Shown here one piece after another: positions 1 to 4,240 of a stretch of 5,026 nucleotides of DNA. Every line of letters begins with the position of its first letter. The stretch's first letter is position 1. Source of the stretch: Thermoplasmatota archaeon (lineage in GTDB: Archaea > Thermoplasmatota > Thermoplasmata > Methanomassiliicoccales > Methanomassiliicoccaceae); NCBI GenBank assembly GCA_022709105.1, contig JAKIXL010000108.1, positions 1-5,026 of the forward strand, given 5' to 3'. Below the pieces are notes generated by a model that did not search any database, was not told where the DNA came from, and saw nothing but the letters and a program-made list of their open reading frames with translations. A program made the position numbers and the translations under genes.

Positions 1-279
1 AAAGGCGGACCGGGGTTTGCCATGATTGGACAGGCGGACACTAGTCCCCGCCAGTCCTTGACTCTTCTTCCCCGGGACCTAAGGCCGCCTCATCCGATTC
101 CACTCTCCCGACCCCATCGACCAATAAGGTCATCCTTCAACCGGCAAGGATCAGCGGACGGCCCGGTCGGACCGGCAAACGGAGAAAGATGGTCCGCGAA
201 TACACCTCATCGGACCACCCTCAATGGAAATTGCGATGCCGCAGTATTGATATATGCATCGTCGGGGACATCCGCGCCC
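1..279. other. Non-coding stretch with short dyads
   Basis: I see no convincing gene here. The one long open frame (22-291, plus) translates to an Arg/Pro/Ser-rich string with no recognisable motif, and no ribosome binding site stands before its ATG. A plus-strand gene entering from the left could end at the TGA at 23-25 or the TAG at 42-44, and a minus-strand gene could start at the ATG at 23-21; too little is visible to choose. Small dyads are present: GGCG..CGCC enclosing GAC/GTC (33-52), ATCCTT/AAGGAT (132-137 and 146-151), CCGGTC-G-GACCGG (163-175) and CGATGC/GCATCG (234-239 and 256-261). The last lies just past the stop of the minus-strand hydrolase gene and might help end its transcript. 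GCGGAC or its complement recurs at 5, 34, 154 and 192. Confidence 0.5.
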
Positions 280-1116
280 CTAGCGGTCTAGGTCCGCCAG
301 CCCGCGGCCCTCAATGATGTCCCGACCCTTGGAGCGAGAGGTCCGTATGGTCCTCCCGACCTGCACCGTCATAAGGTCCTCAGCGGCAAGGGTCCGGGAG
401 CCGGAGACCTTCTCGATATGCTCGGCTTGGCGTCTCACCCCTTCATGGACAAGCTTCATACCCAAATGGGTGAGCAGGACCATCTCCGGTCTTATGGCCC
501 TCGCCATCTCCGCCGCGTCCTCTGTGCACAGGTGCTTGGGCACGCGGGACCCCAGCGGCCTAGTGAGGTTGAGTATGAGCACCCTGCACCCCTCATGTGC
601 CGTCATTATGGACCTGTGCAGTTCGGTATCTCCTACATAGGAGATGATGCCGTTGGTGGTGTGGAACTTGAACCCCACCCCTGTGGGATCGCTATGGGAC
701 GTCGGAGTGACATCGATCTTCATTCCCTTGACCTCGAACCGGCCCCCCGCCTCGGCCCGGACCACCGAGGATGTGATTGACTGGTGGTACGCGGACACCG
801 CCGGGCTGAAACCGTTGCCCCCATCCAAGGCGCTGACGCTTCCGACCAGGACGCCGGAGTGCTTGAAGCCCCCCTTGGTCATCCCTTCGATGATCATCTC
901 CGCATCAGCATAATGGTCCGGATGACAGTGGGATATGAGCACGGCATCGGTCTTCGCCGGATCGAGGGCGAGCCTTCGCATGTTCATGAGGGCCGTCGGG
1001 CCAGGGTCCAGGTGGACCCTCGCTCCATCGTTGATATATATTCCGCCGGTCGCTCTTATCTGGTAGATGGTGGCAAAACGACCCCCGCCGGTTCCCAAGA
1101 AAGTCAAGCTAGTCAA
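280..1116 (-). CDS. MBL-fold metallo-hydrolase
   Basis: This 278-residue protein has the metallo-beta-lactamase fold and is probably a cytoplasmic metal-dependent hydrolase. The opening LTFLGTGGG (residues 4-12) is the usual first strand of the fold. Likely metal ligands are visible: HCHPDH at 63-68 (H63, H65, D67, H68), H141 in TSHSDP, D163 in GDTE and H217 in LTHLGM. A KHLCTEDA stretch (194-201) resembles the HLS..DA segment of archaeal MBL proteins related to RNase Z and PhnP-type phosphodiesterases. No signal peptide or membrane segment is seen. The start is TTG: it gives the expected N-terminus, the next Met is residue 44, and GGAGGTGG stands 4 bases upstream. It ends in TAG. It is divergent from the deaminase gene. 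The substrate cannot be told from sequence; phosphodiester, lactone or thioester hydrolysis are all possible. Confidence 0.9.
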   Translation of the reverse strand: MTSLTFLGTGGGRFATIYQIRATGGIYINDGARVHLDPGPTALMNMRRLALDPAKTDAVLISHCHPDHYADAEMIIEGMTKGGFKHSGVLVGSVSALDGGNGFSPAVSAYHQSITSSVVRAEAGGRFEVKGMKIDVTPTSHSDPTGVGFKFHTTNGIISYVGDTELHRSIMTAHEGCRVLILNLTRPLGSRVPKHLCTEDAAEMARAIRPEMVLLTHLGMKLVHEGVRRQAEHIEKVSGSRTLAAEDLMTVQVGRTIRTSRSKGRDIIEGRGLADLDR

Positions 1117-1120
1117 TCCG

Positions 1121-1128
1121 CCACCTCC
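1121..1128 (-). promoter_or_regulatory. Shine-Dalgarno site fixing a TTG start
   Basis: GGAGGTGG on the minus strand ends 4 bases before the TTG at 1116-1114. It is the strongest ribosome binding site in the window and is the main reason to accept a TTG start for the MBL-fold protein rather than an internal ATG. Confidence 0.8.
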
Positions 1129-1181
1129 GAAACGTCCACCTTAACGCCTTTCCTTCTTAACAATGCTTTCCCGGGACAAGG

Positions 1182-1190
1182 TTAATTTAT
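1182..1190. promoter_or_regulatory. TATA element, possibly shared by divergent genes
   Basis: TTAATTTAT reads as a TATA-like box on the plus strand, and its complement ATAAATTAA is TATA-like too. On the plus strand, a start about 25 bases downstream falls near 1212, almost at the deaminase ATG (1217), implying a leaderless or very short-leader mRNA. On the minus strand, a start near 1160 would leave a leader of about 44 bases that contains the GGAGGTGG site of the hydrolase gene. No better AT-rich box lies between the two genes. Spacing is inferred from the archaeal norm, not measured. Confidence 0.5.
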
Positions 1191-1216
1191 CGCGTGCCCA
1201 TGGACTTCCGATCAAG

Positions 1217-2503
1217 ATGCTCACGCTGATCAAGGATGCCCATATCATCACTCAGAACGCAGAGAGAAAGCTGGTCCGTGGAGACATCCTAATCAGGGAC
1301 GGCAAGATCGTGCAGGTTGGCGGTTCCGTCGAAGGCTCGGCGGACATCGAGATAGATGCCTCCGGGGACATCGTGCTCCCCGGCCTGATCAACACCCATA
1401 CCCATGTCTCCATGGCGATCCTGAAGGGCATCGCTGACGATATTCCATTCCCTCAGTTTCTGGACCGTGTTTTCAAGGTCGACGCCCACAGGACCGAGAG
1501 GGACATAGAGGCAGGGGCCGCCCAGGGCTGCCTCGAGATGATCCGCTCCGGCACAACCACCTTCGTCGACCTGTACTATTCGCAGGACATAATAGCTCGG
1601 GCGGTCGAGAGGTCAGGGATACGCGGCATCCTGGGCTGGGCGGTATTGGACCAGGAGTACACCACCCAGAAAGGCGTTCCCCTTGACAACTGCGCACGCT
1701 TTCATCGCGAGTTCCGAGGCCGGCCCCGCATCTACCCCGCGGTAGGCCTCCAAGGAGTGTACGTATGCTCGACGCAGACCTTCCTCTCGGCGAGGGACTA
1801 TGCGCTGGAGAACGACCTGCTCCTAACCTTCCATCTATCGGAAACGAGGAAGGAGGTCTCCGATTGCAAGAGAAAGGAGGGCAAGCGTCCAGGAGATTAC
1901 CTCGCGTCGATCGGGTTCCTGAACGATCATTGCGTAGCCGCCCATTCCGCCTGGCTCACCATCAACGAGGTCCGCGGCCTGGCTTCCTCAGGCGCCAAGG
2001 TCTCGACCTGCCCCGTATCGAACATGAAGCTTGCCACCGGAGGGGAGGCGCCGATCCCGGAAATGCTCCAGCACGGGGTGACCGCATCCATCGGGACCGA
2101 CGGGTCCACGACCAACAACAGCCTGGACATGTTCGGGGAGATGAAGGTCCTCTCTCTTCTGCAGAAGTCCAGTCGATGGGACCCTACGGTGCTGCCCGCC
2201 CAGAAGGTTCTGGACCTCGCGACCATCGATGCGGCGAGGGCCGTCCGCATGGACGGCCTAATCGGCTCCATCGAGGTGGGCAAGCGGGCAGACCTGATCA
2301 TATTGGATGGCAGGGCGCCCAATCTGCGCCCCTCGCGGCCTAGTTCAATGGTTTCCAACATCGTTTACTCGTCGTTCGGCACTAACGTCAAGACCGTCCT
2401 TTGCGATGGCAAGATTGTGATGCGTGACCGCAAGATGATCACCATGGACGAAGAGAGGACGCTGTCGGAAGCGGAGGACGCGGCCCGGGCGCTGCTCGGA
2501 TGA
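1217..2503 (+). CDS. dadD: Amidohydrolase, MTA/SAH/5'-deoxyadenosine deaminase type
   Basis: This 428-residue cytoplasmic enzyme probably deaminates the adenine of S-adenosylhomocysteine, methylthioadenosine and/or 5'-deoxyadenosine to the inosine forms, in recycling of S-adenosylmethionine by-products. The early beta segment (1-55) precedes NTHTHVSM, with metal ligands H61 and H63. Other expected catalytic positions are H206 and E209 in FHLSET, H243 in AAHSAW and D295 in GTDGSTTNN. The closing segment GxxxGKRADLIILD (350-364) is typical of the amidohydrolase superfamily. Length fits the family. An in-frame ATG at 1163 would add 18 residues, but it lies upstream of the TATA-like box at 1182-1190; starting at 1217 gives the family-like MLTLIKDAHIIT. 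Substrate preference is inference: related proteins were often named chlorohydrolase or cytosine deaminase. Methanogen DadD acts on several adenosine compounds. Confidence 0.88.
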   Translation: MLTLIKDAHIITQNAERKLVRGDILIRDGKIVQVGGSVEGSADIEIDASGDIVLPGLINTHTHVSMAILKGIADDIPFPQFLDRVFKVDAHRTERDIEAGAAQGCLEMIRSGTTTFVDLYYSQDIIARAVERSGIRGILGWAVLDQEYTTQKGVPLDNCARFHREFRGRPRIYPAVGLQGVYVCSTQTFLSARDYALENDLLLTFHLSETRKEVSDCKRKEGKRPGDYLASIGFLNDHCVAAHSAWLTINEVRGLASSGAKVSTCPVSNMKLATGGEAPIPEMLQHGVTASIGTDGSTTNNSLDMFGEMKVLSLLQKSSRWDPTVLPAQKVLDLATIDAARAVRMDGLIGSIEVGKRADLIILDGRAPNLRPSRPSSMVSNIVYSSFGTNVKTVLCDGKIVMRDRKMITMDEERTLSEAEDAARALLG

Positions 2504-2534
2504 GCTCTGCCTCCCGCGATGTGGATTATATAAA

Positions 2535-2647
2535 TGGTCCCGACTCCCGGATTTGAACCGGGGGCCTGCTGATATCGGCGGCTGAGGACCGGAAGCTCCG
2601 GTGACCCACTACAGTCAGCCGCTCTAGCCAGACTGAGCTAAGTCGGG
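2535..2647 (-). tRNA. tRNA-Tyr: tRNA-Tyr (anticodon GTA), intron-containing
   Basis: Reading the minus strand from 2647: acceptor strand CCCGACT pairs fully with AGTCGGG, followed by discriminator A and an encoded CCA (2537-2535). The D stem is GCTC/GAGC with GG in the loop; the T arm is CCCGG-TTCAAAT-CCGGG. The anticodon stem is GCTGA/TCAGC, and its loop reads C-T-GTA-G, intron, A, with the anticodon at 2612-2610. The variable loop is AGGCC (5 bases). C1:G72 and A73 are known archaeal tRNA-Tyr identity features. Removing the intron leaves 78 bases including CCA. A TATA box lies 26-32 bases upstream. Tyr rather than Leu/Ser is certain from the anticodon and the short variable loop. Confidence 0.95.
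2574..2608 (-). other. tRNA-Tyr intron, 35 bases, position 37/38
   Basis: The intron follows G37 and ends before A38, the commonest archaeal site. Placement rests on the second TCAGC giving the expected CTGTAGA loop and a 5-base variable loop; using the first TCAGC, inside the intron, would force an 18-base variable loop. Inside, ACCGGA-GCT-TCCGGT makes a hairpin. A bulge-helix-bulge is only partly seen: bulges A-G|T and A-T|A are placed correctly, but the central four-pair helix has C:G, a U/C mismatch, G:C and U.G. The intron also holds TCAGCC, which can pair with the exon strand GGCTGA. Confidence 0.82.
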
Positions 2648-2672
2648 GGTAGAGACCCTATTACGGATAGCG

Positions 2673-2679
2673 TATTTAG
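2673..2679 (-). promoter_or_regulatory. TATA box of tRNA-Tyr
   Basis: CTAAATA on the minus strand lies 26-32 bases upstream of the first base of the mature tRNA (2647), with the purine-containing CGAAGTT ahead of it as a possible TFB site. The spacing predicts a start near 2650, giving almost no 5' leader. Confidence 0.6.
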
Positions 2680-2686
2680 AACTTCG

Positions 2687-2727
2687 CCTGACAGGATGCT
2701 GGCATCTTCAGCATCCAGATGGTCAGG
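2687..2727. repeat. 41-base two-part stem-loop
   Basis: CCTGAC (2687-2692) pairs with GTCAGG (2722-2727), and GGATGCTG (2694-2701) pairs with CAGCATCC (2709-2716), giving 14 Watson-Crick pairs. The helices are separated by an asymmetric internal loop (A against AGATG) and capped by a 7-base loop. It lies between the divergent promoters, directly upstream of the tRNA-Tyr TATA box and about 47 bases upstream of the ribbon-helix-helix gene's TATA box. It does not overlap any credible gene. It could be a protein-binding site, a small RNA or a relic of a repeat; nothing decides this. Confidence 0.75.
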
Positions 2728-2773
2728 TCCGGCCCCCGCATCGCCTTTCGGCAAGAGAGGTCACAATTCAAGA

Positions 2774-2784
2774 ATTTATATATA
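2774..2784 (+). promoter_or_regulatory. TATA box of the ribbon-helix-helix gene
   Basis: ATTTATATATA is the best match to the archaeal TATA consensus in the window, preceded by an A-rich CAAGA stretch that could be the TFB recognition element. A start is expected near 2805, leaving a leader of about 50 bases before the ATG at 2855. The leader carries the 29-base palindrome and the ribosome binding site. Confidence 0.75.
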
Positions 2785-2808
2785 GGTCGAGCTTGATACA
2801 GTTGTCGG

Positions 2809-2837
2809 ACAGAAGAGGTCGGTCCGACCCCTTCTGT
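2809..2837. promoter_or_regulatory. 29-base palindrome, candidate operator
   Basis: The left arm ACAGAAG-A-GGTCGG and right arm CCGACC-C-CTTCTGT flank a single central T at 2823. Thirteen of fourteen positions are complementary, with one A/C mismatch (2816/2830). It begins a few bases past the predicted transcription start and ends 6 bases before the ribosome binding site. A dimeric or tetrameric protein bound here would block polymerase. The downstream gene encodes a ribbon-helix-helix protein, so autoregulation is the simplest reading (inference). As RNA it could form a hairpin next to the ribosome binding site. Confidence 0.7.
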
Positions 2838-2843
2838 TGCCAT

Positions 2844-2850
2844 GGTGGAG
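2844..2850 (+). promoter_or_regulatory. Shine-Dalgarno site deciding the 2855 start
   Basis: GGTGGAG ends 4 bases before the ATG at 2855-2857. An upstream in-frame TTG at 2837 would add MPWWRD but would swallow this site and overlap the palindrome, so the ATG is preferred. Confidence 0.7.
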
Positions 2851-2854
2851 AGAC

Positions 2855-3094
2855 ATGGAAGAACCAGAACTGGAGAAGGTGACGATCCGCCTTCCCGCGC
2901 GCTACGTGCGGGCATTGGACTTCCTGGTCAGGGTAGATGACTTCCCGTCACGCTCAGAGGCTATCCGGGCGGCGATAAGGGACTTCATCTACCAAAGAGT
3001 GGACGTTGTCATGGACAAGGTCAAAAAGATGGAGGAGGCAGAAAGGACTCTCGAGGCCATGGAACAGTTCGAAGCTGAATACCTAAGGAAGTAG
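2855..3094 (+). CDS. Ribbon-helix-helix (CopG/CdrS-like) DNA-binding protein
   Basis: This 79-residue protein is a probable transcription factor. Residues 7-14 (EKVTIRLP) form the DNA-reading beta strand; helix A covers about 15-27, the turn DDFPSRSEAI lies at 28-37, and helix B runs to about 47. The strand plus RSEAIRxAIRDFI pattern is typical of archaeal CopG-family proteins, which dimerise through the strand. After the core comes a charged, helical tail (48-79, KVKKMEEAERTLEAMEQF) that may form a coiled coil. No metal-binding C-terminal domain of the NikR type is present. It has its own TATA box, a palindrome in the leader and a T-tract terminator, so it is a single-gene unit. It resembles the haloarchaeal cell-division regulator CdrS in general pattern, but no ftsZ is nearby and the target genes are unknown. 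Confidence 0.88.
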   Translation: MEEPELEKVTIRLPARYVRALDFLVRVDDFPSRSEAIRAAIRDFIYQRVDVVMDKVKKMEEAERTLEAMEQFEAEYLRK

Positions 3095-3150
3095 GGCTCT
3101 TAGATGGGATGGGATGCACAATCGGGGACTAGCCTGCCTTCAACCTCCCC

Positions 3151-3164
3151 CTCTTTTTTTATTT
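3151..3164 (+). terminator. T-tract terminator
   Basis: CTC followed by seven T (3154-3160), A and TTT lies about 60 bases after the stop of the ribbon-helix-helix gene. Archaeal RNA polymerase terminates at such T-runs without needing a hairpin. It also separates this gene from the convergent operon on the other strand. Confidence 0.65.
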
Positions 3165-3172
3165 CAGGGTGA

Positions 3173-3183
3173 GGCGGTCCGCC
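3173..3183. repeat. Short dyad GGCGG-T-CCGCC
   Basis: Five-base arms meet around one T. The centre CGGTCCG is identical to the centre of the palindrome at 2809-2837, hinting at a second, shorter binding site for the same protein. In GC-rich DNA a match this short could be chance. Confidence 0.3.
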
Positions 3184-3227
3184 GCCCCCCTTAGGCCCAT
3201 GAACTTAAGGAGAATATTTGGGAAAGG

Positions 3228-3240
3228 GGCCCAGCGGGCC
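3228..3240 (-). terminator. Hairpin after the operon
   Basis: On the minus strand GGCCC-GCT-GGGCC starts 2 bases after the stop codon of the PAC2-family gene and is followed by CCCTTTCCC and an AT-rich ATATTCT. It may mark the 3' end of the aIF2-alpha/Nop10/PAC2 transcript. The loop is only 3 bases and the T-run is weak. Confidence 0.35.
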
Positions 3241-3242
3241 GT

Positions 3243-4007
3243 TCATCCGATATAGCCGAGATCTTCCCGCTTCGGCTCAGCGGGCGACTCAATCTCTTTG
3301 AGCTTCGAAGTAATGAGATCGATCTGCTCCGCTTTGGACACCAGGTCAGCGAAGTCTATGGTGACGCCCAGGATGTCAGCGAGTACCCGAAGCACGACCT
3401 CCGCTCCTTTGGGGTCCACAAAGTATCCTGAGGTCTCGCCCATGAGGCAAACCGCGTCCAGGCCGTAGATCTTGCTCATGCCCAGCATCAGACCGCTGGC
3501 GCCGACGATCCCGGAGCCCGGCTCACCCTTGGAAAATATCACTCCTTTGGCCCTCATCGCCTCGACCACCTCTTTGCTGGTCGCGGCCCCCAGCACTCTG
3601 GGCTGCTCGACCATCTTGCCGACGCCATACCCTCCCAGGGTGTAGATGGTCTTGACCCCCCAGTTCAGGCAGAGCTTCATCATATGGTCCGAGAGGTCGT
3701 ACTGGCCCTCTGGAGTGAGGCCCTGATAGTCCCCTACCAGGATGATCAGGTCCGGGTGCTTCCCGTCGGCCTTGGAATAGTACAGCTCGTTGTTGACGAG
3801 CTTGATCACCCCATCCTCATCGACAACGACCTGAGGCGGGAAGTATGATGAGTAGATGTCCGCGAACTTAGTGGCCTTCAGCTGGTCTAGCAGGTGCTCG
3901 GCGGCCAGCTTCCCTACGTTGCCCACACCGGGAAGCCCTTCCACCAGCACTGGCGCCTCGAACTGCGGTTCCTCAATGAATACTGCCTTGATCTTTTCCA
4001 CAACCAT
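3243..4007 (-). CDS. PAC2-family protein, proteasome assembly chaperone-like
   Basis: This 254-residue protein belongs to the PAC2 family (COG2047), related to eukaryotic proteasome assembly chaperones and archaeal PbaA/PbaB. Family marks are VEGLPGVGNVGKLA (22-35), the strand LIILVGDYQG (88-97), TLGGYGVGK (123-131), IVGASGLMLGM (167-177) and LMGETSGYFVDPKGAEVVL (188-206). A helical region (about 218-240) leads to a short tail ending GYIG. No catalytic residues are known for the family; a chaperone or adaptor role in the cytoplasm is inferred. The ATG at 4007 is preferred over the GTG three bases earlier because AAGGAG then stands 4 bases away. The gene starts inside nop10 (35-base overlap), suggesting coupled translation. 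The proteasome link is by family; the function of the aIF2-alpha-linked member is unproven. Confidence 0.85.
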   Translation of the reverse strand: MVVEKIKAVFIEEPQFEAPVLVEGLPGVGNVGKLAAEHLLDQLKATKFADIYSSYFPPQVVVDEDGVIKLVNNELYYSKADGKHPDLIILVGDYQGLTPEGQYDLSDHMMKLCLNWGVKTIYTLGGYGVGKMVEQPRVLGAATSKEVVEAMRAKGVIFSKGEPGSGIVGASGLMLGMSKIYGLDAVCLMGETSGYFVDPKGAEVVLRVLADILGVTIDFADLVSKAEQIDLITSKLKEIESPAEPKREDLGYIG

Positions 4008-4164
4008 CACGCTCCTTCCTTAACTTTCTCCGATACTCTCCATAACGGTCTTCGGGGGAATATCTGGGCGGTATCGGGGTATCGGTCCTGGACCCGCAGC
4101 GAGAGCACTGGTCCGACAGAGTATATTCCACGCATCGGGGGCACTTTCTGAGCGATGTCCTCAT
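3973..4164 (-). CDS. nop10: Nop10, H/ACA ribonucleoprotein subunit
   Basis: This 63-residue protein is a subunit of the H/ACA guide-RNA machine, binding the Cbf5 pseudouridine synthase and stabilising its active site for rRNA modification. The zinc ribbon shows C8-x2-C11 and C20-x2-C23. The following conserved stretch PPRYSPEDRYGEYRRKLRKE (32-51) is the segment that contacts Cbf5 in known structures. Nop10 usually ends soon after this point; here 12 more residues (RDGCGKDQGSIH) are read from DNA that also encodes the start of the PAC2-family protein. The ATG at 4164 gives the standard N-terminus; the upstream AAAGGTTGG is only a weak ribosome binding site. A 76-base gap separates it from aIF2-alpha upstream. 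It is small and easily missed in annotation. Confidence 0.95.
   Translation of the reverse strand: MRTSLRKCPRCVEYTLSDQCSRCGSRTDTPIPPRYSPEDRYGEYRRKLRKERDGCGKDQGSIH
4012..4020 (-). promoter_or_regulatory. Shine-Dalgarno site inside nop10 for the PAC2 gene
   Basis: AGGAAGGAG on the minus strand is formed by the nop10 codons for Arg-Lys-Glu (residues 49-51) and stands 4 bases before the ATG at 4007. From the GTG at 4010 it would be only 1 base away, too close. It supports re-initiation or coupling by ribosomes finishing nop10. Confidence 0.7.
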
Positions 4165-4240
4165 GTTCCAACCTTTTCATCGTGAACCGATCACAGCAAT
4201 GCCGGTCCATCAGGCACAACACATGAATTGGTCGCTATTA

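Noticed and set aside
22..291. 89-codon open frame on the plus strand
   Set aside because: It has no ribosome binding site, no motif, and an Arg/Pro/Ser-rich composition typical of chance frames in GC-rich DNA; its end runs into the hydrolase gene on the other strand.
1163..1216. Upstream ATG extending the deaminase by 18 residues
   Set aside because: The extension contains the only TATA-like box and does not match the family's N-terminus, which starts at MLTLIKDAHI.
2526..2535. TATA-like TTATATAAAT beside the tRNA 3' end
   Set aside because: A start from it would be antisense to the tRNA or to the deaminase 3' end; it is more simply an AT-rich trailer where tRNA transcription ends.
2587..2608. 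22-base intron, with the first TCAGC taken as the anticodon stem
   Set aside because: It would give an 18-base variable loop, not expected for archaeal tRNA-Tyr, whereas the second TCAGC gives the standard CTGTAGA loop and a 5-base variable loop.
4007..4222. 71-codon frame overlapping nop10 on the same strand
   Set aside because: It is a shadow of nop10 in another frame, lacks motifs and has no ribosome binding site.
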